A stretch of DNA of 62,346 nucleotides from Acidimicrobiia bacterium (GCA_023265045.1 JAHFUQ010000008.1:1-62346), one strand, 5' to 3'; positions 45,962-55,300 are shown, counted from the first letter of the stretch. Numbers and translations: made by a program. The notes: generated by a model from the letters alone, not told the origin.

Positions 45962-47021
45962 CGTTGCGAGTGCGGCCCACGCGCCCGGCGCGGCGGGCGT
46001 GCCGGTCGAGCGCGAGCTGCACCAGCCGGTCGAGCAGCTCCGGGTACGGCACCCCCGACGCTTCCCACATGCGCGGGTACATCGAGATGGGGGTGAAGCC
46101 GGGGATGGTGTTGACCTCGTTCACGAGCAGGCCGCGGCTGCCCTCCTCCAGGAAGAAGTCCACCCTCGCCATGCCCTCGGCCCGCACCGCCTGGAAGGCG
46201 GCGATGGCGAGGCGCTGCACCTCGACGGTGAGGCCGTCGTCCAGCGGCGCCGGCACCAGCAGCTCGGCCGCGCCGGTCTCGTATTTGTCCTGGTAGTCGT
46301 AGAAATCCCGACTCGGACGGACCTCGCCGGGCAGGCTGGCCTGCGGCTCGCGGTCGCCGAGCACGCCGCACTCGATCTCCCGCCCGGCGATCGCCTCCTC
46401 GACGATGACCCACTCGTCGTAGCGCAGCGCCTCGGCGACGGCGGCGTCCAGCTCGGCTTGGTCATGGGCCTTGTTGACGCCCACCGACGAGCCCAGGTTG
46501 GCCGGCTTCACGAACACGGGCCAGCCCAGGTCGATGGCGGGCGGGGTCTCGCGGAACCCGACATAGGGCGCGACGGGCAGGCCCGCAGCGGCGAGGAGCT
46601 GCTTGGCGACGATCTTGTCCATGGCCGCGGCCGAGCCGAGCACGGCCGAGCCGACGTAGGGCACGTCGGCCAGCTCGCACAACCCCTGCACGGTGCCGTC
46701 CTCGCCGAAGGGTCCGTGCAGCAGCGGGAAGACCACGGTCGTCTCGGTGGCGAAGGCCTTAGCAGGGGCCACGGCCGCGAAGGGCTCCAGCTCCTCCCCG
46801 CTCGCCTCGAGGGCGGCGGGCAAGGCGTCCGCGGCGCCGTTGGCCAGCAAGCGTTGCGCTTCGGTCGCCTGCACCCACCGGCCGTCCACGGTGATCCCCA
46901 CCGGGACGATCTCGTACCGCAACGGGTCGAGCGCCCGCAGCACCGAGACCGCAGTGACACACGACACCTCGTGCTCGGCCGAGCGTCCCCCGAACAGCAC
47001 GACCAACCGGATGCGGTTCAC
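45936..47021 (-). CDS. ddl: D-alanine--D-alanine ligase
   Basis: Peptidoglycan precursor enzyme. The 361-residue protein starts at GTG with VNRIRLVVLFGGRSAEHEVSC; the ATP-grasp core includes FPLLHGPFGEDGTVQG, FVKPANLGSSVGVNK, EVRPSRDFYDYQDKY and VNEVNTIPGFTPISMYP. The GTG overlaps the stop of the small membrane protein (GTGA). It carries a 30-residue Arg-rich C-terminal tail. Confidence 0.96.
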   Translation of the reverse strand: MNRIRLVVLFGGRSAEHEVSCVTAVSVLRALDPLRYEIVPVGITVDGRWVQATEAQRLLANGAADALPAALEASGEELEPFAAVAPAKAFATETTVVFPLLHGPFGEDGTVQGLCELADVPYVGSAVLGSAAAMDKIVAKQLLAAAGLPVAPYVGFRETPPAIDLGWPVFVKPANLGSSVGVNKAHDQAELDAAVAEALRYDEWVIVEEAIAGREIECGVLGDREPQASLPGEVRPSRDFYDYQDKYETGAAELLVPAPLDDGLTVEVQRLAIAAFQAVRAEGMARVDFFLEEGSRGLLVNEVNTIPGFTPISMYPRMWEASGVPYPELLDRLVQLALDRHARRAGRVGRTRNARGAPPGR

Positions 47022-47389
47022 GTCTTGCCCACGAGCATGGCCCGGATGCCGAGCCCCATGATGAACAGCCCCCCCAGGCCGTACAGCAGGTACAGCCGGT
47101 GCCGGAGCTGCTGGCGGTAGGAGTAGATGATCCCGACGGCGATGATGGCGACGAACCCGTAGAGCATGTGGAACTTGGGGGCGGGGACGCCCTTGCCGGC
47201 GACCAGCCCGACGCCCAGCCCGACCTGGACGAACACCGCCAGCTCGACGAACACCGTGAACCACCACAGGGCCCGGGTCCGCAGCGTGGGCCAGCGCAGC
47301 GCCGCGAGGGCCCACAATCCGGCCATGCCGTTGCCGATGATCACCACCCACGCCCAGCCCTCGTGGATGGCGAGCAGCGAGGCGATCAA
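47018..47389 (-). CDS. Small four-helix membrane protein
   Basis: The 123-residue protein (start TTG, overlapping the mca stop as TTGA) has about four hydrophobic helices (AWVVIIGNGMAGLWALAALRW, WWFTVFVELAVFVQVGLGVGLV, MLYGFVAIIAVGIIY, LYLLYGLGGLFIMGLGI). The family is not known to me, though it sits between mca and ddl and is probably co-translated with both. Confidence 0.8.
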   Translation of the reverse strand: MIASLLAIHEGWAWVVIIGNGMAGLWALAALRWPTLRTRALWWFTVFVELAVFVQVGLGVGLVAGKGVPAPKFHMLYGFVAIIAVGIIYSYRQQLRHRLYLLYGLGGLFIMGLGIRAMLVGKT

Positions 47390-48186
47390 AGGCCGTCGAA
47401 CAGGTCGGTCTCCGGCTTCGCCGGGTCGCCGCCGACGAGCATGAAGTCCTCCTGCCCGAACGCCACTGCGAACCGATCCTCGGGCATGGCCAGGAAGAAC
47501 GAGCTGTCGCTGATCTGGCTGCCGTGGGCGGCCATCGCCTTGCGCTTGAGGGGAACGAACTCGGTCACGTCGACCCGGGTGGTGATCCGGTGGCCATCGA
47601 CGCCCAGCTCGAACTCGGCGGGATCCAAATCCCCCGGCATGTCGCCCGCCTCGCCCGCCTCGGCGGCCGCCGCGATGAGGGCCTTGACCCGGTCCTTGTC
47701 GACGGTGCCCATGTAGACCTTGGGCGTCCCCGCCATCTCCGCCGCGCGCAGCCCGACCCGGTGGATCTGGATGTGGTCGGGATGGCCGTAGACGCCGTTC
47801 TCGTCGTAGGCCGTCAGGATGTCGGCCTGCTCCTCGGTCAGGATGGCCGCCAGCCGCTGCGCCGCCTCCTCGACGTCCGCCTGCCAGAACGACCCGGGCG
47901 CGTCGTTCTCCGGCGTGCCCATCATCCCCGAGTCGACGTAGCCGAGGAACTCGACCCGCGACACCCCGAGGATCTCGGCCGCGGCGTGGGTCTCCTGGAC
48001 GCGCCGCTCCCACAGCTCCTCGCCTGGCTCCAGGTACCCCTCGACGACCTCGCCGTGCTCGCCCTTGGTGGCGACCACGAGGATGACCCGGTCGCCGTCG
48101 CGCGCCGCCTTGGCCATCACGCCCCCGGTGGCGATGGCCTCGTCATCGGGGTGGGCGTGGAAGACGACAAGCGTGCGCGCGGCCAT
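47386..48186 (-). CDS. mca: Mycothiol S-conjugate amidase
   Basis: Zinc amidase of the PIG-L/LmbE family that cleaves mycothiol conjugates for detoxification. The 266-residue protein has FHAHPDDEAIATGGV (His, Asp, Glu zinc site) and YGHPDHIQIH. Length and the C-terminal DFMLVGGDP fit Mca rather than MshB, but the two are close. Evidence that this bacterium makes mycothiol. Confidence 0.88.
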   Translation of the reverse strand: MAARTLVVFHAHPDDEAIATGGVMAKAARDGDRVILVVATKGEHGEVVEGYLEPGEELWERRVQETHAAAEILGVSRVEFLGYVDSGMMGTPENDAPGSFWQADVEEAAQRLAAILTEEQADILTAYDENGVYGHPDHIQIHRVGLRAAEMAGTPKVYMGTVDKDRVKALIAAAAEAGEAGDMPGDLDPAEFELGVDGHRITTRVDVTEFVPLKRKAMAAHGSQISDSSFFLAMPEDRFAVAFGQEDFMLVGGDPAKPETDLFDGL

Positions 48187-48305
48187 GGGATCGGACCCTA
48201 ATTCGGCGCCCGGCGCTACGGGTTCACTCGGCGCGCGGCGACGAGTGCGGCGGCCAGGCTGCCTCGGGCGTCAAGTCCGACCTCCTCCCGGTCGATAGCG
48301 AACGG

Positions 48306-49004
48306 GTGGTGCGTCGCGTGCGGATTGGCGTTGTGGTCATCTCGGTGCTTGGCGTGATGACCGCGGGCGTGGTCGGCGCTCTGGCCGTCGCCCGCACGGA
48401 CGATCCCCACGCGCCGACGATCCTTCAGGCTGCCGGGTTGCCGGGGCCGGCAATCGTGGCCGACGAGCCCACCACCACGGCCCCCACCACCGTCGTGTCG
48501 CCCACCACGGTCGTGCCGACCACGGCGGCGCCCGCGACGACCGTCGCGACGACCGTTGCGCCGCCGACGAAGCCGGTTGCGCCCCCGCCGACAACCACCT
48601 CGCCGACAACCACCTCGCCGACGACCGCCGTCGCGCCCACCACGACCGTGGCGCCGAAACCCTCGTCCTGGAGCGAGAGTTCGAACGGCGTGTCGATCAC
48701 CCTGCGCATGGAGCCAGCCGCGCCCCAAGCCGGCGACAGCGTCCGGTTCTTCTACCGGGCCACCAGCTCCCTGGAGTGGTGCTGCTTGGTCAACGTCTCC
48801 GTCAACGGCGCACTGGCGGTTCCCATGCCGCCCATGGTCGGGTGCCCTGACCTGAGCGCCGAGCTGCAGTTCACGGCCGTCGCGCCCGCGTCGGGATTGC
48901 TGGTGCAGGTCGATGCCGCCCGCGGCAACATCTGCACGCTCCCCCCGGCCACGCTCACGTCGGCACGGCTGCTGGCGAACATCCCCGTGGGACCCGCCCG
49001 GTAG
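48306..49004 (+). CDS. Membrane-anchored secreted protein with Thr/Pro linker
   Basis: The 232-residue protein starts with an N-terminal helix (IGVVVISVLGVMTAGVVGALAVA), then about 70 residues of TTxAPTTV repeats, and a C-terminal beta domain of about 105 residues with four cysteines (EWCCLV, VGCPDL, NICTLPP). No family recognised. Likely anchored to the outer face of the membrane, start at GTG. Confidence 0.75.
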   Translation: MVRRVRIGVVVISVLGVMTAGVVGALAVARTDDPHAPTILQAAGLPGPAIVADEPTTTAPTTVVSPTTVVPTTAAPATTVATTVAPPTKPVAPPPTTTSPTTTSPTTAVAPTTTVAPKPSSWSESSNGVSITLRMEPAAPQAGDSVRFFYRATSSLEWCCLVNVSVNGALAVPMPPMVGCPDLSAELQFTAVAPASGLLVQVDAARGNICTLPPATLTSARLLANIPVGPAR

Positions 49005-49017
49005 CGCTCGTCAATGC

Positions 49018-49990
49018 TCACGCCGCCCGCGCCACCGGCGGCGCCCGGCCGTGGCCGGGGTGCTCGGGATGGTCGGGCGGCACAAAGGCCCGCTTGCCTC
49101 GCCCGTCGACCAGACACCAGCCCTCCCGGGTTTTCAGGCGGTGATGATGGGAGCAGAGCCGGTCGAGCAGGTCGAACACGGTGACGTGCGAATCAGCCCA
49201 GTCGACGCGGTGGTCGAACTCGAGGAACGCCACCGGCGCGCAGCCCTCCGCCGCGCAGGTCGGGTACAGCCACTCGAGGGCGGTCCGCTGGTGGGCATTG
49301 GGGCGGCGGCCCAGGTGGGCGACCCCCACGACCTCGTGCCCTTTGGTGACGACCGCGGCCAGGAACGGGTCGCCGGTGTCCATGAGGTCGCGCATGGCGG
49401 AGACGGCGACGGGGCCGAAGCCGACGAGCTCGCACAGGTCGCCCTCCACCGGATAGCCCCGCAGGAGGGACGTGAGGTCGACCCGGGCGATGACCTTGGC
49501 CGGTCCCTTCCTGGTTGCGCCCGCGGCGTCGTCACCCCGGACGCGCTCGACCAACGAGTCGGCGGCGCTCGGTGAGCAACGCCGCGTCGGGGACGTCGAA
49601 GGCGAAGCGCCCCTTGACGGCCGCGAGGTCGACGGCCTTGGCGACGGCGGCCGCATCCCTCCCGACGAGCTCATAGTCCTGCGACTGGTTGGCCCGGTCA
49701 GCCACCTCGGCCGGGACTCGGGCGTCGCCCCACAGCGCCGTGGCATCCGAGGTCGTTCACGATCACCGCCACGGAGGTCGCCTCACGCCCGGGCGAGGGC
49801 TTGGCCGGATCGAAGGCCCAGACGGCGCGCGCGTTGCCGATGCGGTTGGGCCAGACCGTGCAGCCGCCGCCACCGGTCTCGAGCCGCCACCCGTCAGGCT
49901 GAGGACCTCCACGGCCCGCTCGACGTGGTCGTGGACTCGCTGGCCGGTCCTGGGCCCCTGCTGGCCGACGTCCTCGCCGGCGACCCGCCC
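49018..49990 (-). pseudogene. DUF222/HNH endonuclease, frameshifted
   Basis: Pieces in several frames read as one 13E12-type gene. First: WRLETGGGGCTVWPNRIGNARAVWAFDP. Second: ALWGDARVPAEVADRANQSQDYELVGRDAAAV. Third, from about 49570 down: SLVERVRGDD, GRRPNAHQRTALEWLYPTCAAEGC, LEFDHRVDWADSHVTVFDLLDRLCSHHH with the HNH core. At least two single-base insertions separate them. Dead copy or assembly error. Confidence 0.75.
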
Positions 49991-50079
49991 AAGCGTGAGC
50001 CCTCACCTGGCTCCGGGCGCGGCTCGCCCCCGCCCCCTGATCGGGCGATGATGTCGGCCGACCACAGGGAGGATGGGAC

Positions 50080-50475
50080 GTGCCGGGAAGGATCAGGTCT
50101 CACTGGGCGGCCGGGCAGCGCGGACACCACGCCCTCGCCGTCGATTACCTGAACCTCGTGATGAGCCCCGAGTCGGCGTTGGCCGCGACGCTCGCGTTCG
50201 ACGCCGCCCCGCTCGAACACCACCGGGCCAACGACCTCCTGCGGGCCAGCGGGCTCGCCCTGCTCTCGATCGACGACCCCCAGGTGGCGAAGGACATCAA
50301 GGCGGCCAAGCGGGGCAAGAAGCTCGCGCCCGTCCTGCTGATCCGGGGTCAGGCTGCGGCCGGCCGGCCCCTGATCATCGCCGACGGCTACCACCGCATC
50401 TGCGCCAGCTGCCACATCGACACCGAGTCCCAGATCCCGTGCCGGGTCGTCGAGCTTCCGGACGCGGCCACCTGA
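50080..50475 (+). CDS. ParB/Srx-like domain protein
   Basis: The 131-residue protein has PVLLIRG, RPLIIADGYHRICASCHIDTESQIPCRVV, which is the GxHR-type core of ParB-like N-terminal domains. Lack of the full partition protein suggests a small nuclease-like or regulatory protein. Function unknown. Probably starts at GTG. Confidence 0.65.
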   Translation: MPGRIRSHWAAGQRGHHALAVDYLNLVMSPESALAATLAFDAAPLEHHRANDLLRASGLALLSIDDPQVAKDIKAAKRGKKLAPVLLIRGQAAAGRPLIIADGYHRICASCHIDTESQIPCRVVELPDAAT

Positions 50476-50500
50476 CAGCCGGACGGTAGGGTCGCGGCCC

Positions 50501-51880
50501 GTGCCGCTGCCCGCGCCGTCGCCGACCGGGTTCAAGTTCGGCGTCGCCACGTCCGGGTTCCAGATCGAGGGCGGGTACAACGGCCCGGGCCAGCCGGCCA
50601 ACAACTGGCGGGACTGGGAACAGGCGGGAAGGGTCACCGCCGCCGGCCCCGCCCTCGACTTCTGGAACCGCTACGAGCCGATCCTCGACCGCGCCGTCGA
50701 GGCCGGGTGCCAGACGATGCGCATCTCCGTGGAATGGGCCCGGTGCGAACCGGCGGCCGGCGCCTACGACGACGGGGCGTTCGCCCGTTACGGCCGGATC
50801 CTCGACGCCTGCCACGACCGCGGCATCGAGCCCGTCGTGTGCCTGCACCACTTCACCCATCCCCACTGGCTGGGGGCGAACTTCTGGCTCGACCTCCGCG
50901 CGCCCGACCGGTTCGCCGAGTGGGCCGCCGCGGCGGCCAGCGGCCTCGCCGACCGCTGCCGCCACTGGCTGACGAGCAACGAGATCAACGCGCTGGCGTT
51001 CCAGACGTGGTTCACGGCCGGCCTGCCGCCGGGCCGCCTCGCCCGCACCGGCGACACGGTACGCGCCACCGGCCATCTGCTGGCGGCCCACGTCCTCGCC
51101 TACCGAGCGCTGCACCGCGTCCAGCCCGACGCCGTGGTCGCCACCAACAACCACTCGCAGTCGATCTACGAGCTGGACCGGCTCCTCCTCGACGCCCTCC
51201 TCGGCCGGGGCCGGGGCGTCAAGCGCCACGACCTGCGGGACTGGATGGCCGAGCGCCGGCGCGCCTACCACGCCGCCCTTCCGGCGACCCCGTTCGAGCG
51301 GGTCCTGCGCAGGTGCGCGGCGAGCATGCTTCCCCTCGACCAGGCCCTGCCCCGCGCCGTCGCGGCGGTGTACGACGGGCCGGACGAACGCCCGCTCGAC
51401 GTGATCCAAGTCAACTACTACAACCCCGTCGCCAGCGACCGGATCCGCCCCCCGGGCCGCAGGACGGTCGGCGGGCGCAGCTGGTCGCCGTTCCGCCAGA
51501 TCTGGGACGACCCCGCCGACCCCGACGGGCTCCTGCGCTACCTCCGCCTCAACCACGAGCCCGGCCTCGACCTGTGGGTCGCCGAGAACGGCCTTTGCAC
51601 CCGGGTCAAGGACGGGGTGGCGTTCGCCCGCAACGACGGCTGGGACCGGGTCCGCTACCTCAACGCCGTCCTCGCCACGCTCGAGGCGGCTGTCGCCGAG
51701 GGCCTCCCCCTCACCCGGTACTTCCACTGGACGCTGGCGGACAACTACGAGTGGGGCTCCTACGAGCACCGCTTCGGGCTGTACCGCGTCGACCAGACCG
51801 CGCACGGGCCGCGCTGGAGCGATCAGGACGCCTTCGGCGGCGACGCGGCGGCCGCCTACCGCCAGATGGCCCACCGGTGA
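50501..51880 (+). CDS. Glycoside hydrolase family 1 (beta-glucosidase-like)
   Basis: The 459-residue protein begins FKFGVATSGFQIEGG, the GH1 start. The acid/base Glu lies in LTSNEIN (about residue 160) and the nucleophile Glu in WVAENG (about residue 362). NEI replaces the usual NEP, a minor but notable change. No signal peptide, so it acts inside. Its TGA overlaps the GTG of the GalT-like gene, which suggests glucoside or galactoside use. Confidence 0.88.
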   Translation: MPLPAPSPTGFKFGVATSGFQIEGGYNGPGQPANNWRDWEQAGRVTAAGPALDFWNRYEPILDRAVEAGCQTMRISVEWARCEPAAGAYDDGAFARYGRILDACHDRGIEPVVCLHHFTHPHWLGANFWLDLRAPDRFAEWAAAAASGLADRCRHWLTSNEINALAFQTWFTAGLPPGRLARTGDTVRATGHLLAAHVLAYRALHRVQPDAVVATNNHSQSIYELDRLLLDALLGRGRGVKRHDLRDWMAERRRAYHAALPATPFERVLRRCAASMLPLDQALPRAVAAVYDGPDERPLDVIQVNYYNPVASDRIRPPGRRTVGGRSWSPFRQIWDDPADPDGLLRYLRLNHEPGLDLWVAENGLCTRVKDGVAFARNDGWDRVRYLNAVLATLEAAVAEGLPLTRYFHWTLADNYEWGSYEHRFGLYRVDQTAHGPRWSDQDAFGGDAAAAYRQMAHR

Positions 51881-52605
51881 AGGCCGATTGCGCCTTCTGC
51901 GCCGGCCCGGACGAGGTGCGCACCGCGCCCGCGGAGAAGTGCGAGATCGTCGTCTACGGCTCGGACCACGGCGCGACCCTCGGCCGCTTGGGCACCGAGC
52001 GTGTCCGCCAGGTGGTCGACTTCTGGGCCGCACGCACGGCCCTCCACGGCGCCCGGCTCGACGCCGGGTACGTGCTGGTCACCGCCGACGGGCGCGATCC
52101 GGCTGCCCATCCCCACGGCGAGATCTACGTCTTCCGGATGCCTCCTCCGGTGGCCGTCGAGGAGTTGAACGTCGCCCCCTGCCCGGTGTGCCTCGAGGAT
52201 CCCGGGGACCGCCTCGTGGCCGAGGCGCTGGGTTGGCGGGCGTGGACCGCCGCCACCACCGACGCGTCCCGTCCCTACTCGGTCGTGCTCGCGCCCATGA
52301 GCCACCGCCCCGACCTGCCCACCCTGGCCGGCTGGGAGCGCGATGCGCTGGCGCAGCTGCTGATCGACGTCCTCGCCCGCTTCGACCGGCTGGGCACGGG
52401 GCATGTCCTTTGGGTCCACCAGCGCCCGACCGACGGCGTGGCGTGGCCGAACGCGCACGTGCACGTCGAGGTCTCGGCCACGCCCCGCACGCTCACGGTC
52501 GCAGAGATGGGCAGCGGCGCGGCGTTCGACAAGGTGGCGCCGCACGAGGCGGCGCAGGCGCTGCGAGCGCCCGACCCGACGCCGACGCCGACGGCTACGC
52601 CTTGA
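51877..52605 (+). CDS. GalT-like HIT-superfamily nucleotidyltransferase
   Basis: The 242-residue protein has zinc-type CAFC and CPVC, then HPHGEIYVF and HVHVE motifs of galactose-1-phosphate uridylyltransferase relatives, and the SRPYSVVLAPMSHRPDL segment. It is shorter than canonical GalT. The middle histidine motif is HPHG rather than HPHGQ exactly, so substrate may differ. Co-translated with GH1 (GTGA). Ends in a TPTPTATP tail and overlaps the convergent glyoxalase gene. Confidence 0.8.
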   Translation: MKADCAFCAGPDEVRTAPAEKCEIVVYGSDHGATLGRLGTERVRQVVDFWAARTALHGARLDAGYVLVTADGRDPAAHPHGEIYVFRMPPPVAVEELNVAPCPVCLEDPGDRLVAEALGWRAWTAATTDASRPYSVVLAPMSHRPDLPTLAGWERDALAQLLIDVLARFDRLGTGHVLWVHQRPTDGVAWPNAHVHVEVSATPRTLTVAEMGSGAAFDKVAPHEAAQALRAPDPTPTPTATP

Positions 52606-52936
52606 CGATCCCCATCACGTTGCCGTCGGGGTCCTTGAACAACGCCATCGTCACCATGGGCATCTCGGTGACCGGCATGACCACCTCGGCGCCGAGCTCG
52701 ACCGCCTTGTCCAGCGTCGCTTGGGGATCGGGCACGGCGACGTAGATCGTCACATAGGTGGCGCTCATGGGGTTGGCGCCGACGCCGCCGCCGATTCCCG
52801 TCTCGGCCTTGTCGACCATCCCGTAGTTCCACTCGTTGTTCGAGTCGATGTTCCACCCGAACAGGTCCCCGTAGAACGCCTGGGTCTTGGCCCCGTCGGC
52901 GCCCATGATCTCGAAGTGGACGACTTCGTTCCCCAC
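52595..52936 (-). CDS. Glyoxalase/VOC-family protein
   Basis: The 113-residue protein (EVVHFEIMGADGAKTQAFYGDLFGWNID, MALFKDPDGNVMGI) has a VOC fold with His and Glu candidates for metal. Related to lyase/dioxygenase-like stress proteins; substrate unknown. Last in a leftward series with the PH-domain gene. Confidence 0.85.
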   Translation of the reverse strand: MGNEVVHFEIMGADGAKTQAFYGDLFGWNIDSNNEWNYGMVDKAETGIGGGVGANPMSATYVTIYVAVPDPQATLDKAVELGAEVVMPVTEMPMVTMALFKDPDGNVMGIVKA

Positions 52937-52945
52937 CTTGTCTCC

Positions 52946-53551
52946 TTACAGTCGGTCGAGCAGTTGGGCTTTCTTGGCTTCGAACTCCGCCTGGGAGATG
53001 ACGCCCCGCTGGCGCAGCTCGTCGAGCTTCTCGAGCTGTTCGAGGGGCGACAGCTCGCGCCGGCCCGCTTGGCGGTCGGAGTCGCGCACCTGGGCGTTCT
53101 CGATGGAACGGTGGATGACGTTCTGCACCCGCTCGGGGTGGGCGATGTGGTTGAACGGCTGCTGGCCCCGCTCGCCGCCCGACTCGATCATCAGGTCGCC
53201 CGCGCCCACCAGGCGCTGGATGACGCTGCGGCGGAAGCTGACGTCGTTCAGCCGCTCGAGGGGGATCTCCTGGCCCCGCTTGGCGAAGACGCCGTGGCGG
53301 TAGATCAGCCGGTCGGTGGTCACGACGAAGTTGGTCGTGTACCAGCGGGCGTAGCGCCCGATGCACCACAACAAGGCGACGGCGACCAAGGCGAGGATGG
53401 CCACGTTGAGGTATTTGACGCTGTGGGCCACGATGGCGAGCACGAGCGCCGCCACCAGCGCCGCCACCGGCCCGCCGAAGAACGACCAGTGCGGGCGCCG
53501 GTCGAGGACGATCTCCTCGCCCTCGTTCAGGAACTTCCGGGGGAACGGCAT
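52946..53551 (-). CDS. bPH2 membrane protein with SHOCT domain
   Basis: The 201-residue protein has two membrane helices (FFGGPVAALVAALVLAIVAH, VAILALVAVALLWCIG), then a bacterial PH domain (TTDRLIYRHGVFAKRGQEIPLERLNDVSF) and a C-terminal SHOCT motif (LSPLEQLEKLDELRQRGVISQAEFEAKKAQLL). Such proteins are membrane-associated with unknown function. Confidence 0.88.
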   Translation of the reverse strand: MPFPRKFLNEGEEIVLDRRPHWSFFGGPVAALVAALVLAIVAHSVKYLNVAILALVAVALLWCIGRYARWYTTNFVVTTDRLIYRHGVFAKRGQEIPLERLNDVSFRRSVIQRLVGAGDLMIESGGERGQQPFNHIAHPERVQNVIHRSIENAQVRDSDRQAGRRELSPLEQLEKLDELRQRGVISQAEFEAKKAQLLDRL

Positions 53552-53565
53552 GGCCGGGCCTCAGA

Positions 53566-54066
53566 TTACCGGTAGACCTTGCGGCGGAACACGGCGTGGT
53601 GGGACTCGACCCGGTCCAAGAACAGCAAGCCGTCCACATGGTCGATCTCGTGGAGCAGGGCACGGGCCTCGAAGGCGTCCGCTTCGACGACGCGCACCTC
53701 GCCCGACGGGGTGAGGCCCCGCACCACGACCCGGCTCGCCCGGGCGACGTCGCCGGTCAGGTCGGGCACGCTCAGGCACCCCTCCCGCGCCAGGATTGCC
53801 GCCTCGGCCATCAACACCTCGGGGTCGAACAGCACCAGCTCGCCATGGCACGACTGCGCCTTGCGGTGGCCGGTCACGTTCACCACGAACGCCCGGCGGG
53901 CCACCCCGATCTGCGGGGCCGCCAACCCCACGCACGCGGGCCGCGACCGCATGGTGTCCACGAGGTCGCAGGCGAGCGCCAGGGCCTCCGCGTCGACGGT
54001 CCCTACGGGCGCCGACCGCTGCTTGAGGCGTGGGTCGGGAAGGACGACGACGGGGCGGACCGGCAC
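53566..54066 (-). CDS. def: Peptide deformylase
   Basis: Removes the formyl group from nascent proteins. The 166-residue protein has all three motifs: GLAAPQIG, EGCLSVP and HEIDHVDG, so the metal Cys and two His plus catalytic Glu are present. Downstream of a structured intergenic element. Confidence 0.95.
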   Translation of the reverse strand: MPVRPVVVLPDPRLKQRSAPVGTVDAEALALACDLVDTMRSRPACVGLAAPQIGVARRAFVVNVTGHRKAQSCHGELVLFDPEVLMAEAAILAREGCLSVPDLTGDVARASRVVVRGLTPSGEVRVVEADAFEARALLHEIDHVDGLLFLDRVESHHAVFRRKVYR

Positions 54067-54077
54067 GGCGGCTTGAC

Positions 54078-54194
54078 TAGGACCGTGCCGATTTCAGCTG
54101 TAGGGGGCGGCTGACCATGATCGTGCGGAGAACAAACCTGCAGGTCAGCCGCTCGGCTGCCCAGCAGCCGACGCCATAGATCAGCACGGTCCTA
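54078..54194. other. Multi-hairpin intergenic element
   Basis: The 125-bp gap between the ACT gene and def folds strongly. An outer 11-bp stem TAGGACCGTGC / GCACGGTCCTA (54078-54088 with 54184-54194) encloses a 10-bp stem GCGGCTGACC / GGTCAGCCGC (54107-54116 with 54143-54152) and a 6-bp stem CGGCTG / CAGCCG (54154-54159 with 54165-54170). The outer right arm includes the stop codon of the ACT gene. Could be a terminator/attenuator, a structured RNA or a REP-like element. Confidence 0.55.
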
Positions 54195-54728
54195 CAGGAT
54201 GTCGGCGTCGGACGGGTGGAGGCTGCACTCGACGCCGAGGTCGGTCGCCAGCCGTTCGAGGCCCGCGCCCAGGTCGGCCACGCCCACCGTGGCCGGCACG
54301 ATCACCTCGAGCACCATGGCGTAGACCGGCTGCTCGGGCGCCCCCACCACGCGGGTCGTGAGGTCGACGATGTTGACGCCCCGCTGGGCCAGCAGCGACG
54401 CCACCCCGTGCACGATCCCCGGTCGGTCGGCGCCGTAGACCGACACCGTCCAGGCGTCGCCTTCTGACGGGGCCGCCACCGACTCGTCGATGGGCCAGAC
54501 GGTGATGACGAGGGCCAGGGCCTCCGCCGGCGCCCGCAGGGCGTCGTCGAGGGCGGCCGGGGCCAGCTCGGCGGGCGCGTCGACGACCAGCATCATGGCG
54601 AAATGGCCGCGGAGGATCGTCATCGACGTGTCCTCCAGGTTGCAGCCCTGCTCCATGAGCACGCCGGTGACGGCGGCGACGATCCCGGGCCGGTCCGCCC
54701 CGACCGCGGTGACGGCGACGTGGGGCAT
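54192..54728 (-). CDS. Double-ACT-domain protein (GcvR-like)
   Basis: The 178-residue protein has two ACT domains (MPHVAVTAVGADRPGIVAAVTGVLMEQGCNLEDTSMTILRG and WTVSVYGADRPGIVHGVASLLAQRGVNIVDLTTRV). GcvR-type proteins bind glycine or other amino acids and control other regulators. The ATG overlaps the stop of the HAD gene (TGATG). Confidence 0.85.
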   Translation of the reverse strand: MPHVAVTAVGADRPGIVAAVTGVLMEQGCNLEDTSMTILRGHFAMMLVVDAPAELAPAALDDALRAPAEALALVITVWPIDESVAAPSEGDAWTVSVYGADRPGIVHGVASLLAQRGVNIVDLTTRVVGAPEQPVYAMVLEVIVPATVGVADLGAGLERLATDLGVECSLHPSDADIL

Positions 54729-55300
54729 CAGGCGAACAGGCGGAGCTGGCAGAGGCGGCCGACGGCGTCGTCCCACGACCGCAGCCGCCGCGCCCGCTCG
54801 AGGGGGTAGTCGCGGTTGTAGGGACGGTCGATGAGCCACGATTCGCACACCTTCGCGAGCTGGTCGGCCTCGCGGGGGTTGTCCTCCACCGTCGCCGCCA
54901 CGCCCAAGCGCTCCGCCACCGCGGCCTTGGCGCCGACCGTGGTGTGGTGCACCGCCTCCAACGCCAGGCCGTGGGCGGTCAGCCACGCGGTCGTGATCTC
55001 GGCCAGGTACGCCGGGCGGGCCGTGATGCCGACCAGCCGCCACCCGGCGTCGAGCAGCCGCTCCACGCCGGCCACGGCGCCGTCGGCCACCACCGCGGCT
55101 TCGTAGAGCGCCGGATCGGCGAACACGCCGTCGAGGAACGCCTTGAACGGGGCCTGGGGCACGCCCAGCTCCAGCTCGCGCAGGTCGTAGGTGCGCCACG
55201 TGTCGGGATGGCTCGCGACGCCGTACCGGTCGGCGATGCGTGCCGCCACGCCAGGGCCGAGGTCGCACACCACCCCGTCCAGATCGAGTCCGATCAACAC
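54728..55300 (-). CDS. HAD-superfamily phosphatase (5'-nucleotidase-like)
   Basis: The 190-residue protein starts MLIGLDLDGVVCDL with the DxD nucleophile pair, ends with a C-terminal D-type motif (VEDNPREADQL), and has ITARP for the third motif. Fits NT5C/deoxyribonucleotidase-like HAD proteins. Substrate uncertain. Confidence 0.8.
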   Translation of the reverse strand: MLIGLDLDGVVCDLGPGVAARIADRYGVASHPDTWRTYDLRELELGVPQAPFKAFLDGVFADPALYEAAVVADGAVAGVERLLDAGWRLVGITARPAYLAEITTAWLTAHGLALEAVHHTTVGAKAAVAERLGVAATVEDNPREADQLAKVCESWLIDRPYNRDYPLERARRLRSWDDAVGRLCQLRLFA

